Positions 1 to 6,561 of a stretch of DNA of 6,858 nt are shown here, piece after piece. Both the position numbers and the translations under genes were made by a program. The notes under the pieces were generated by a model. It was not told the DNA's origin and did not search any database. It saw only the letters and a program-made list of their open reading frames with translations. The stretch is from Gemmatimonadota bacterium (GTDB taxonomy: Bacteria > Latescibacterota > UBA2968 > UBA8231). How positions within the stretch are numbered: position 1 is the first letter of the stretch; each line of letters begins with the position of its first letter. The stretch covers positions 1-6,858 of the forward strand of contig JAPOYQ010000808.1 in NCBI GenBank assembly GCA_026706505.1. The letters run 5' to 3'.

Positions 1-421
1 GGTGGCCGACGAGGAAATCGGCGAACACCTCGTGCACCATGCGAGTGGCGGAGAGGTTTTCGTAGTGTTCGGCTGTAATCTCGGGCCAGATGTCGAGATC
101 CGCCGTAAACGTTAGGCTTCCCCCAGGCTCGTGGTCGAGTTGGGAGATTTTGGGTGGTGCGGCCGGCCGCAGGCCCGCCTCGCGCGCGGCTTCTTCTAGC
201 AGCGAAGGGAGGAGATCGCCGAGGACTTCGCCGCGGATGGAACTGCCGAAGCGCGCCTCGACAATCCTGAGCGGCACTTTGCCCTTGCGGAAGCCTGGAA
301 TCTCCAGCCGCTTTTGGTAGCGACGCAGTGCCTTATTGACGGCGGCATCGATGCGTGCGGCCTCCACTTCAACAGCTAGCTCGCGTGCCCACTGGCCTTT
401 CTCTGTGACCTGAGTCTTCAC
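1..421 (-). CDS. tig: Trigger factor, N-terminal part (runs off left edge)
   Basis: Trigger factor is the ribosome-associated chaperone that binds nascent chains at the exit tunnel in the cytoplasm. The visible 140 residues cover the N-terminal ribosome-binding domain. Residues 43-50 read GFRKGKVP, matching the family signature GFRxGKxP that docks on ribosomal protein L23. The domain continues through FTADLDIWPE (about 105-114) and the frame stays open to the window edge, so the peptidyl-prolyl isomerase and C-terminal domains lie outside. I chose the GTG at 421 because AGGA (434-431) sits 9 nt upstream and the protein then begins VKTQVTEKG, where the family normally starts. In-frame TTG and GTG codons further upstream would add residues without a better ribosome site. 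The gene lies 61 nt after a tRNA-Leu gene on the same strand with no terminator between, so co-transcription is likely. Identification rests on the signature and collinear match to the family and is firm. Confidence 0.93.
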   Translation of the reverse strand, partial: MKTQVTEKGQWARELAVEVEAARIDAAVNKALRRYQKRLEIPGFRKGKVPLRIVEARFGSSIRGEVLGDLLPSLLEEAAREAGLRPAAPPKISQLDHEPGGSLTFTADLDIWPEITAEHYENLSATRMVHEVFADFLVGH

Positions 422-482
422 GAAACGCAATCCTACAAGGCTATGGCGCACCGCCGGATCGCAGGCCGTGCGCTCGTTTTCA

Positions 483-569
483 TGGTGCGAAAGGGGGGAC
501 TCGAACCCCCATGCCCTTTCGGGCACTAGATCCTAAATCTAGCGCGTCTACCAGTTCCGCCACTTTCGC
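483..569 (-). tRNA. tRNA-Leu (anticodon TAG)
   Basis: The minus strand folds as a class II tRNA of 87 nt including an encoded CCA. The acceptor stem GCGAAAG pairs with CTTTCGC, followed by discriminator A and CCA (485-483). The D-arm carries GGCGGAACTGGTAGAC. The anticodon stem CTAGA/TCTAG encloses the loop TTTAGGA, giving anticodon TAG, which reads CUA and other CUN leucine codons. A long variable arm (GCCC-GAAA-GGGC) is typical of tRNA-Leu. The T-arm GGGGG-TTCGAGT-CCCCC is perfect. The gene sits between glyS and tig on their strand and is probably co-transcribed with tig and then cut out. Confidence 0.97.
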
Positions 570-615
570 TATACCGGATACAGCGTCGCAATGCGAAAAT
601 TTGCAACTAGGGAGG

Positions 616-666
616 ATTATATCCCAAGCGCGAAGGATAATATCAGGATTTATACTACCGGGTCAA
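616..666 (-). promoter_or_regulatory. Candidate promoter(s) for the tRNA-Leu/tig unit
   Basis: On the minus strand TTGACC (666-661), overlapping the glyS stop codon, is followed after 18 nt by TATTAT (642-637), a fair sigma70-type pair. A perfect TATAAT also occurs at 621-616, with only CTGATA at 19 nt spacing as its -35. Either would start transcription 40-60 nt before the tRNA. A further -10-like TATAAA lies at 654-649. No intrinsic terminator is visible between glyS and the tRNA, so read-through from the upstream operon is also possible. This is prediction from hexamers only. Confidence 0.5.
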
Positions 667-2036
667 GGGATTTGCCAAGCGTCCATGCCACTCTCAAGGT
701 GGGTGCGCAACTCAGCTATGGGCACCCGCTCTTGGGACATGGTGTCGCGAGCGCGCATGGTGACAGTCTGGTCCTCTAGGGTGTCTGAATCGACCGTTAG
801 GCAAAACGGCGTCCCCACCTCGTCCATGCGCCGGTAGCGGCGGCCGATCGCGCCGCCCTCGTCGTAGAAAACCCGCATGTAAGGCCGGAGGTCCTCGGCG
901 ATTTGCCGGGCGATGGCGGGCATGCCGTCGCGCTTGACGAGGGGCAATACCGCCGCTTTGATCGGCGCGATGCGCGGGTGAAAGCGCATTACCACCCGCG
1001 TCTCGCCCTTGACTTCTTCCTCGTGGTATGCCTCGACTAAGCAGGCCATTAGCGTGCGGCTGGCCCCTATTGCGGTCTCTACTACGTAGGGCACGAACTT
1101 GGTGCGTTGCTCCTCGTCGAAGTACTTGAGCTGTTTGCCCGAAAACGCTTCGTGCTGCGACAGGTCGTAGTCACCGCGATTGTGGATGCCTTCGATCTCA
1201 CCCGGACCAAAGGGAAATTCGTACTGGATGTCGAAGGCGGCGCGGGCATAGTGAGCCAGTTCGTCGCCCTGGTGTTCGCGCCAGCTCAGCTTGTGCTCGG
1301 GTAGGCCAATTTGCGCGAACCACTTCCAGCGCTCCTCGCGCCAATAGTCAAACCACTCGTCTTGAGTGCCCGGTGCGACGAAGTACTGCATCTCCATCTG
1401 CTCGAACTCGCGAGTGCGGAAGAGGAAGTTCTTGGTGTTGATCTCGTTGCGGAATGCCTTGCCAATCTGGGCGATGCCGAAAGGCAATTTCTGGCGCGTC
1501 GCCGCCTGTACGTTGAGGTAGTTGACGAAGATACCTTGGGCCGTCTCCGGGCGGAGAAAGACCCGCGCACTGTCGTCTTCGAGCGGGCCGACGAAGGTCT
1601 TGAACATCAGGTTGAACTGCCGCGGGTCGCTCAGTTCGTTGCCCTTGGGACTTTTGATGTTGCGCTCGCGCAGCAGCGTTCCCATTTCATCGGCGCTCAG
1701 GCCCGCTACGTCGATGCCGTTTTCTTCGAGGAGTTGGTCGAGCCGAAAGCGCTCGTTGGTCTTGCGATCTTCGACCATGGGGTCGGTAAAGCTATCGACG
1801 TGGCCCGATGCCTCCCACACCCGCTGATTCATGAGGATGCTGGCGTCTATGCCCTCTATGTCCTCTCGGTAGGTCATGGCCTTCCACCAGGCCTCTTTGA
1901 TGTTGCGCAACAGCTCGACGCCCAAAGGGCCGTAATCCCAGCAGCCGTTGAGGCCACCGTAGATTTCCGAGCTTTGGAAGATGAAGCCTTTGCGTTTGCA
2001 TAGGGATACTAGTTTTTCCATTGCGTCGTCGGACAT
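663..2036 (-). CDS. glyS: Glycyl-tRNA synthetase, single-chain alpha2 type
   Basis: This cytoplasmic class II aminoacyl-tRNA synthetase joins glycine to tRNA-Gly using ATP. The 457-residue product matches the single-chain dimeric bacterial/eukaryotic type, not the split alpha/beta enzyme. It opens with KRKGFIFQSSEIYGG, then the family block WEASGHVDSFTDPM (about 74-87). Class II motif 2 is at 195-219, with FRNEI and the TREFEQMEMQYF segment. Motif 3 is at 320-337 (ETAIGASRTLMACLVEAY) with its conserved Arg at 327. The anticodon-binding domain spans about 352-445, with HPRIAPIKAAVLP at its start and GRRYRRMDEVGTPF near 398-411. I chose the ATG at 2036 because GGAG (2046-2043) lies 6 nt upstream. 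The upstream ATG at 2084 would lie inside recO, add 16 non-family residues and lack an SD. It is the last gene of the operon, 16 nt after recO. The symbol glyQS is also used for this type. Confidence 0.97.
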   Translation of the reverse strand: MSDDAMEKLVSLCKRKGFIFQSSEIYGGLNGCWDYGPLGVELLRNIKEAWWKAMTYREDIEGIDASILMNQRVWEASGHVDSFTDPMVEDRKTNERFRLDQLLEENGIDVAGLSADEMGTLLRERNIKSPKGNELSDPRQFNLMFKTFVGPLEDDSARVFLRPETAQGIFVNYLNVQAATRQKLPFGIAQIGKAFRNEINTKNFLFRTREFEQMEMQYFVAPGTQDEWFDYWREERWKWFAQIGLPEHKLSWREHQGDELAHYARAAFDIQYEFPFGPGEIEGIHNRGDYDLSQHEAFSGKQLKYFDEEQRTKFVPYVVETAIGASRTLMACLVEAYHEEEVKGETRVVMRFHPRIAPIKAAVLPLVKRDGMPAIARQIAEDLRPYMRVFYDEGGAIGRRYRRMDEVGTPFCLTVDSDTLEDQTVTMRARDTMSQERVPIAELRTHLESGMDAWQIP

Positions 2037-2052
2037 GAAAATCTCCAATACG

Positions 2053-2832
2053 TTAGGCAGGTAAGGTGGCCCTGTTGAGGCCATCGAGAAAGTCGAGCGA
2101 TTTGAGCCGGCTGTGCTCGCCTCCGTGGTACTCTAGAAAGCCGCGCAAAGCCATGCGGATCTCGCCGCGCTGAGCAGGGGCTTGGGGGAAAGTATCCTTG
2201 CTGTAGGTCCTAAGGCCTTGGAGGACGGCGAGAAAGTGCAAGCTGTGCTGTGCTAAGCGCACTCCATTCCCGGGTCCGCAGGCGGAGCACAGGCCGCCCC
2301 CTAAGGCTGCGCTGAACCACGACGAGGAGCCGACTAGTTCGCTTTGGCAGGTAATGCACTGGCGCAGTTCTGGGCGGTAGCCGAGGGCCGCAGCGGCGCG
2401 CAACTGGAAGTACCAGAACAGCGATTCGACCTGTTCTGGCTCTACCTCGACGAGTCCGTGCAATACCCCGGATAGACACTGGTAGAGCCGGAGGTTGCCC
2501 TCGCCCTCAATTGTCAGGCGGTCAACCAGTTCGCAGGCGGCGCTGCCAAAGGAAAGTCGCTCTAGGCTTTGCGATAAGTCGGGCGCTGGTTTGAGCAGCG
2601 TGCATTCGCTCAGGGTTTGCAGATCGCGGGTTTCTTTGACGTAGCAGACGGCTTGGACCTCGGTCATCAGGCCAAGCGCGGCGCCGAACCGGCTCTTGGG
2701 CTTGCGGGCCCCCCGAGCCATGGCCTTGAGTTTGCCGCACTCCTGAGCGTACAACGTCACTAGGCTGCTGGTCTCACCCATGCGCATGGTGCGCAACACG
2801 ATGGCGCGCGTTTTGACGATAGTGCGCGGCAC
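2053..2832 (-). CDS. recO: DNA repair protein RecO
   Basis: RecO acts with RecR (and RecF) to load RecA on SSB-coated gaps during recombinational repair. With the GTG start the protein has 259 residues, the usual family length. The N-terminal OB-fold is visible from KTRAIVLRTMRMGETSSLVTLY (starting about residue 7), followed by the basic patch KAMARGARKPKSR (about 36-48). The helical domain carries a CxxC...CxxC zinc-binding set at Cys159, Cys162, Cys182 and Cys185. The GTG at 2832 is chosen because it lies 4 nt after the ftsB-like stop, with GGAAGAGGG about 11 nt before it. The frame stays open to an ATG at 2904, but that extension overlaps the preceding gene and does not look like RecO. Its place between the FtsB-like gene and glyS points to co-transcription. 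The recO-glyS adjacency recurs in other bacteria, as far as I recall. Confidence 0.93.
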   Translation of the reverse strand: MPRTIVKTRAIVLRTMRMGETSSLVTLYAQECGKLKAMARGARKPKSRFGAALGLMTEVQAVCYVKETRDLQTLSECTLLKPAPDLSQSLERLSFGSAACELVDRLTIEGEGNLRLYQCLSGVLHGLVEVEPEQVESLFWYFQLRAAAALGYRPELRQCITCQSELVGSSSWFSAALGGGLCSACGPGNGVRLAQHSLHFLAVLQGLRTYSKDTFPQAPAQRGEIRMALRGFLEYHGGEHSRLKSLDFLDGLNRATLPA

Positions 2833-2836
2833 GGAG

Positions 2837-3118
2837 TCAATCGCCCTCTTCCGTAGGCAGGGGGATGACCACCTCGCCCGGTTTGACCAAGCCGAGATCT
2901 TCACGCGCGACTTTTTCGATGAAATCGATGTCGCTTTCGAGCAATTTTAGCACTTGGCGCAAACTGTCGGTTTCGGCTTCTAGTTGTTTCCTCTGGGCTT
3001 CGAGTTCCGCAAGGGTCTTCTCCTCCTGCCAAACCTTGTAGAACAGCCCGTTACCATAGGCTATGTACGCCACTAGGGCGAGGAAAGCGATCAGCAAGAT
3101 CTTAGCCGTTTTAGTCAC
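2837..3118 (-). CDS. ftsB: FtsB/DivIC-family septum formation initiator
   Basis: This 93-residue bitopic inner-membrane protein belongs to the FtsB/DivIC family. These proteins form a coiled-coil complex with FtsL and FtsQ/DivIB at the division septum and help activate septal peptidoglycan synthesis. A short basic N-terminus (MTKTAK) precedes a transmembrane helix at about 7-21. The turn GNGLF follows (22-26), then a charged heptad-like coiled coil at about 30-64. The family hallmark IEKVAREDLGLVKPGEVV lies at about 67-84. The start is a GTG 7 nt after the proB stop. No strong SD is visible, so translation is probably coupled to proB. FtsB and DivIC cannot be told apart at this length without a tree. 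The gene lacks its common neighbours such as eno and sits in a metabolic operon instead. Confidence 0.88.
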   Translation of the reverse strand: MTKTAKILLIAFLALVAYIAYGNGLFYKVWQEEKTLAELEAQRKQLEAETDSLRQVLKLLESDIDFIEKVAREDLGLVKPGEVVIPLPTEEGD

Positions 3119-3125
3119 GTCGATT

Positions 3126-4271
3126 TTAGAATAAGACGAGGTCGTCGCGGTGAATGACTTCGCGGGCGGGACGGCCCAGCGCAGTTGTGACCTCGGGCGA
3201 GTTCATGCCCAATATACGGCGCAGTTCAGAGGCTGAGTAACGGCACAAGCCCCGCCCCAGCTTCTCACCGCGCTCGCCGATCACCTGCACTACGTTGCCA
3301 GCGGCAAACTCGCCCTCGCAGGAGACGACCCCCACCGGGAGCAGGCTCTTGTCCTGTTCGGCGATGGCGCGTTGGGCACCGCGGTCAATCACTGCGCTGC
3401 CGCGACACTGGCTGGCAAAGCCGATCCAGCGATGCCGGCTATTGAGCTTGCGGCCGGTCGGCAGAAAGAGCGTCCCCTGTTCGCAGCCAGCGAGGATGTG
3501 GCGCAATCGGTGTTTGCGTCCGTGCGCGATGACCGCCATTTCGCCGCAGGCCATCAAGAGCCGAGCGGCCCGCAGTTTGGTCGCCATGCCGCCACTGCCG
3601 CGCCCGTCGAGCGAGCGGCCAATCATTCCCTGTGGGTCGAGGATATCTTGGGTCACTTGGTTCACTAGCTTGCCTTCGGGGCCGCGCGGGCCAAAGGAGT
3701 CGTAAAGCCCCTCGACATCCGAGAAAATGACCAGCATATCCGCCCGGATCAGGTTCGTTACATAAGCGGCGAGCATGTCATTTTCCCCGATCTGGCGCCG
3801 AAGCTCAGCAACGGCGACGCTGTCGTTTTCGTTGATTAGAGGTACAGCCTCATAGGCAAAGAGGTTGCGGAAGGTGTTTTCGAGATTTACGTAGCGATGG
3901 CGGTCGCCGAGGATATCCTCGGCGGTTAAGAGCACTTGGCCGATGGGCACGCCTCGGCGGTGGAACTTGTCCTTGTAGATATCCATCAACAGGACTTGGC
4001 CGATGGCCGCGAGGGCTTGTAGTTGGGCGATGTTGTCTGGGCGTTTGTCCAGTCCCAACTGCCCCATGCCCGCGGCCACCGCTCCCGAGGTGACGATCGC
4101 CACCTCCAATCCCTGTGAGCGCAGTTCGGCTACGTCTTCGACGAGCTGGGTGACGACCTCATCGTCGAGTTTGTGGCTCTGCGTGGTCAGGGCGCTGCTG
4201 CCGATCTTGACTACCAGCCGCTGGACCTGGCTCATCAGGGCCTGCCGCGACACTTCGCTTGCTTCGGTCAC
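3126..4271 (-). CDS. proB: Glutamate 5-kinase with C-terminal PUA domain
   Basis: ProB phosphorylates L-glutamate to gamma-glutamyl phosphate, the first and usually proline-inhibited step of proline synthesis. The 381 residues have the full two-domain form. The amino-acid kinase domain covers about 17-275, with VVKIGSSAL (20-28) and TSGAVAAG (61-68). It also has NEND (147-150) in the glutamate/proline site, FSDVEGLYD (183-191) and the nucleotide-binding GSGGMATK (225-232). The PUA domain covers about 288-370, with GSAVIDRGA and SLLPVGV. The start is GTG at 4271, giving a GTGA overlap with the hisF stop. An internal ATG at 4235 would also leave the kinase domain intact, so the exact start is uncertain by 12 residues. 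The next pathway gene proA is not in the window. Feedback inhibition is expected from the family but cannot be judged here. Confidence 0.96.
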   Translation of the reverse strand: MTEASEVSRQALMSQVQRLVVKIGSSALTTQSHKLDDEVVTQLVEDVAELRSQGLEVAIVTSGAVAAGMGQLGLDKRPDNIAQLQALAAIGQVLLMDIYKDKFHRRGVPIGQVLLTAEDILGDRHRYVNLENTFRNLFAYEAVPLINENDSVAVAELRRQIGENDMLAAYVTNLIRADMLVIFSDVEGLYDSFGPRGPEGKLVNQVTQDILDPQGMIGRSLDGRGSGGMATKLRAARLLMACGEMAVIAHGRKHRLRHILAGCEQGTLFLPTGRKLNSRHRWIGFASQCRGSAVIDRGAQRAIAEQDKSLLPVGVVSCEGEFAAGNVVQVIGERGEKLGRGLCRYSASELRRILGMNSPEVTTALGRPAREVIHRDDLVLF

Positions 4272-5041
4272 TGGCGCACCATTACCCCGCGCTCGCGCAG
4301 AAAGCTCTTAACTTCGGGAATCGAGTAATGCTGGAAGTGAAAGATGGAGGCCGCCAACGCGGCGCTGGCCTCGCCTTCGGTCAGCACCTCGTGGATGTGG
4401 TCGAGGTTGCCGGCGCCGCCCGAGGCGACGATGGGTACATCCACGCGGCGCGCCACTGTTTGGTTTAGTTCGAGGTCGTACCCAGCGCGCGTCCCGTCGG
4501 CGTCGATGCTGTTGAGCACCAACTCGCCCGCTCCGCGATCGACAAGGGCCTCCACCCACTCTAAGGCGTCGATACCGGTGGCCTTGCGCCCGCCGTTGAT
4601 GTACAGCTCCCACGACGGCAGCTCGCCGGGCGCGGTCGGACGCCTGAGCGCGTCGATAGCTGCAACAATGCACTGCGAGCCGAAGCTCTCTGCGCTTTGG
4701 TTGATGATTTCCGGCGAATACACATGGGCCGAGTTGATTGAGACCTTATCGGCACCGGTCTTGAGAATGTGGCGCACGTCCGCGAAGGTGCGAATACCGC
4801 CGCCGACCATTAGGGGAATGAATACTCGCTCGGAGACTTGACGTACGAGGTCCATGACGATGGCGCGGCCATCGGCTGAAGCCGTGATGTCGTAGAAGAC
4901 GAGTTCATCTGCGCCTTCGGCGTCGTAACGCGCGGCTAGCTCAACGGGATCGCCGGCATCGCGGTCGGCCGAAAAGCGCACTCCGCGCACGTTGCGGCCA
5001 TTTTTGACATCTAGACAGGGAATGATTCGCTTGGCGAGCAT
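4268..5041 (-). CDS. hisF: Imidazole glycerol phosphate synthase, cyclase subunit HisF
   Basis: HisF is the (beta/alpha)8-barrel subunit of IGP synthase. It uses ammonia channelled from HisH to convert PRFAR into imidazole glycerol phosphate and AICAR, feeding histidine and purine synthesis. The 257 residues are the normal length. The first strand carries CLDVKNG with catalytic Asp11, and the second catalytic Asp130 lies in AAIDA. Phosphate-binding segments are MVGGGIRT (78-85) and VASGGAGNLDH late in the barrel, with GTRAGYD also conserved. The ATG at 5041 is chosen because the protein then begins MLAKRIIPCLD as in the family. It lies 7 nt after the hisH stop with a weak purine-rich site. 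The TGA stop overlaps the proB GTG start. The gene is adjacent to its partner hisH, but no other his genes are present. Confidence 0.97.
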   Translation of the reverse strand: MLAKRIIPCLDVKNGRNVRGVRFSADRDAGDPVELAARYDAEGADELVFYDITASADGRAIVMDLVRQVSERVFIPLMVGGGIRTFADVRHILKTGADKVSINSAHVYSPEIINQSAESFGSQCIVAAIDALRRPTAPGELPSWELYINGGRKATGIDALEWVEALVDRGAGELVLNSIDADGTRAGYDLELNQTVARRVDVPIVASGGAGNLDHIHEVLTEGEASAALAASIFHFQHYSIPEVKSFLRERGVMVRQ

Positions 5042-5048
5042 GATCTCT

Positions 5049-5651
5049 TCAGCCTAGGCGCGCGAAGTTGTCGAGAAGGCGCAAGCCGTGGACTTGGCTC
5101 TTTTCGGGATGGAATTGTACGCCAAAGACGCGGCCATTCCCGGCGATTGAGGTGTAGTCAATCCCGTAGTCGGTCGTGGCGACGCAATCGTCTTTGTTTT
5201 CGTTTACTACATAGTACGAATGTACAAAATAAAAAAAACTTCCTTCGGGTACGCCCTCTAAAAGCGACACCTTGCGCTTGATGGTGATTTGGTTCCAGCC
5301 GATCTGTGGTACTCGCTCGGTAGGAGGGAAACGCACGCATTTACCCGGCAGGATTCCGAGGCCGCGATGCGTCCCCATTTCCTCACTTTCCTCGAACATG
5401 AGTTGTAGCCCCACGCAGATGCCCAAGAAGGGTTTGTCGGCCGCGAGCCCCTCGGCGATGGCCGTGTCCCAACCGGCGACCTGCAAGTTGTGCATGGCAT
5501 CGCCAAAGGCTGCGTCGCCGGGCAATACGAGATGCGTGGCCGCGCTTAGGCGCTCAGGGTCTTCGACGATCTCGGCTTCATAGCCAAGGAATTCGAAGGC
5601 TTTCTGCACGCTGCGCAGATTGCCCATGCCGTAGTCGATGACTGCAATCAC
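5049..5651 (-). CDS. hisH: Imidazole glycerol phosphate synthase, glutaminase subunit HisH
   Basis: HisH is a class I (triad) glutamine amidotransferase that makes ammonia for HisF. The 200 residues are the typical length. It starts MIAVIDYGMGNLRSV, the family N-terminus. The nucleophile Cys79 lies in GICVGLQLMFEES, and His181 and Glu183 in FGVQFHPEKS complete the triad. One oddity is the oxyanion-strand segment, which reads LPGDAAFGDAM (Pro44-Gly45-Asp46-Ala47) where the well-studied Thermotoga enzyme has PGVG. The remaining signature residues are intact, so the enzyme is probably active. The start is GTG at 5651, forming a GTGA overlap with the proC stop, with a weak GGGG upstream. It is followed 7 nt later by hisF, as expected for subunits made together. 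Confidence 0.97.
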   Translation of the reverse strand: MIAVIDYGMGNLRSVQKAFEFLGYEAEIVEDPERLSAATHLVLPGDAAFGDAMHNLQVAGWDTAIAEGLAADKPFLGICVGLQLMFEESEEMGTHRGLGILPGKCVRFPPTERVPQIGWNQITIKRKVSLLEGVPEGSFFYFVHSYYVVNENKDDCVATTDYGIDYTSIAGNGRVFGVQFHPEKSQVHGLRLLDNFARLG

Positions 5652-6454
5652 GATTGCCCCAACTCGGCAGAGCGCTCAGTCGCGGCTAGCACGGCGCTAA
5701 TCAAGGCGTCGCGCAGGCCCTTTTCTTCTAGTTTGTGCAGCCCTGCGGCCGTAGTCCCGCCCGGCGAGGTGACTTGGTCTCTGAGCACGGCAGGATGCTC
5801 GCCGCTTTCGAGCACGAGGCGCGCGGCACCGAGCAGGGTTTGCGCGGCGAGTGTTAACGCGGTTTCGCGCGGCAGGCCGGCGCGCACGCCGCCGTCAGTG
5901 AGCGCCTCGACGACGGTGTAAGCCCAAGCCGGGCCGCTGCCGGAAAGCCCCGTAACGGCGTCCATGAGACTTTCGGCGACCTCGACTGTCGTGCCGACTA
6001 AGTCGAAAAGAGAGCGCACTAGCGCCACCTGCTCTGCACTGGCAGCGCGACCAGCGCAGAGGGCGCAAGCCGCGCCCCTAACTCTCACCAGCGTCTGCGG
6101 CATGACGCGCACCGCGGGCATTTGCGCAGGCAGTAGCTCTTCGAGCTGGGCAGTCGATACGCCAGCCATGAGCGAGACGACGATCTGCTGGGTGCTAAAA
6201 TGTACGGCTAGCGCCTCCAATACCGGAGCGGCCACTTGCGGCTTGAGCACCACAACTACCAAGTCCTGACCGCGGACCGCATCTGCCGAGTCGGTACTGG
6301 TGTGGACGCCCAACGCCGACAAGCCTTCGAGAGCTTCCGGCCTGATGTCGGCCGCTGTTATCTGACCTGAAGGAAGCTGGCCAACCAAACCTTCAATCAG
6401 CGCCCGTCCCATGTTGCCGGTGCCCACAAATCCCAATTTGCTTTTTTTTATCAT
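5648..6454 (-). CDS. proC: Pyrroline-5-carboxylate reductase
   Basis: ProC reduces 1-pyrroline-5-carboxylate to L-proline with NAD(P)H, the last step of proline synthesis, in the cytoplasm. The 268 residues match the family length. The N-terminal Rossmann fold has LGFVGTGNMGRAL with GxGxxG at 11-16, and VVVLKPQV follows at about 67-74. The C-terminal dimerisation and active-site domain carries DAVTGLSGSGPAW (about 164-176), DGGVRAGLPR and the signature DQVTSPGGTTAAGL (about 227-240). The ATG at 6454 is preferred, and a TTG directly before it is an alternative. No good SD is seen. Codons 2-5 contain a run of eight A residues. It is the first gene of the operon and its TGA overlaps the hisH GTG. 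A plausible promoter lies about 50-75 nt upstream. Confidence 0.96.
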   Translation of the reverse strand: MIKKSKLGFVGTGNMGRALIEGLVGQLPSGQITAADIRPEALEGLSALGVHTSTDSADAVRGQDLVVVVLKPQVAAPVLEALAVHFSTQQIVVSLMAGVSTAQLEELLPAQMPAVRVMPQTLVRVRGAACALCAGRAASAEQVALVRSLFDLVGTTVEVAESLMDAVTGLSGSGPAWAYTVVEALTDGGVRAGLPRETALTLAAQTLLGAARLVLESGEHPAVLRDQVTSPGGTTAAGLHKLEEKGLRDALISAVLAATERSAELGQS

Positions 6455-6500
6455 CAATTTTTAGACCCGCGAAAATACGACAAGTCTCAAACGCAAAATT

Positions 6501-6529
6501 AAAATGGCCGTTTTAGCAAATTATGTCAA
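6501..6529 (-). promoter_or_regulatory. proC: Candidate promoter of the proC-glyS operon
   Basis: On the minus strand a perfect -35 hexamer TTGACA (6529-6524) is followed after 17 nt by CATTTT (6506-6501), a weak -10. A better hexamer TTTAAT (6503-6498) sits at 20 nt spacing. Transcription would start near 6490-6495, leaving a leader of about 40 nt before the proC ATG. The -35 overlaps one copy of the TCAAACGC repeat. The -35 is convincing and the -10 is not, so a regulator or another sigma factor may be involved. Confidence 0.45.
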
Positions 6530-6561
6530 ACGCCATAGTGAGAGCGTTTTCTCCTATGAAA

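Noticed and set aside
570..662. Intrinsic terminator after glyS
   Set aside because: No GC-rich stem followed by a T-run on the minus strand is visible. The gap holds promoter-like hexamers instead.
511..837. Plus-strand frame crossing the tRNA and the end of glyS
   Set aside because: It runs through a tRNA on the opposite strand and into glyS antisense. Its composition looks random.
1311..2003. Long plus-strand open frame of 230 codons opposite glyS
   Set aside because: It lies wholly antisense to a well-conserved synthetase, has no SD and resembles no family I know. Long antisense frames are expected in GC-rich genes.
2037..2084. N-terminal extension of GlyS to the ATG at 2084
   Set aside because: It lies inside recO, lacks an SD and adds residues not seen in the family. 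The ATG at 2036 has GGAG 6 nt upstream.
2833..2904. N-terminal extension of RecO to the ATG at 2904
   Set aside because: The extra 24 residues overlap the ftsB-like gene in another frame and do not match RecO. The GTG at 2832 fits family length and gene spacing.
4344..4841. Plus-strand frame of 165 codons opposite hisF
   Set aside because: It is a shadow of hisF, rich in Ser, Arg and Ala as expected from the complementary frame, with no ribosome site.
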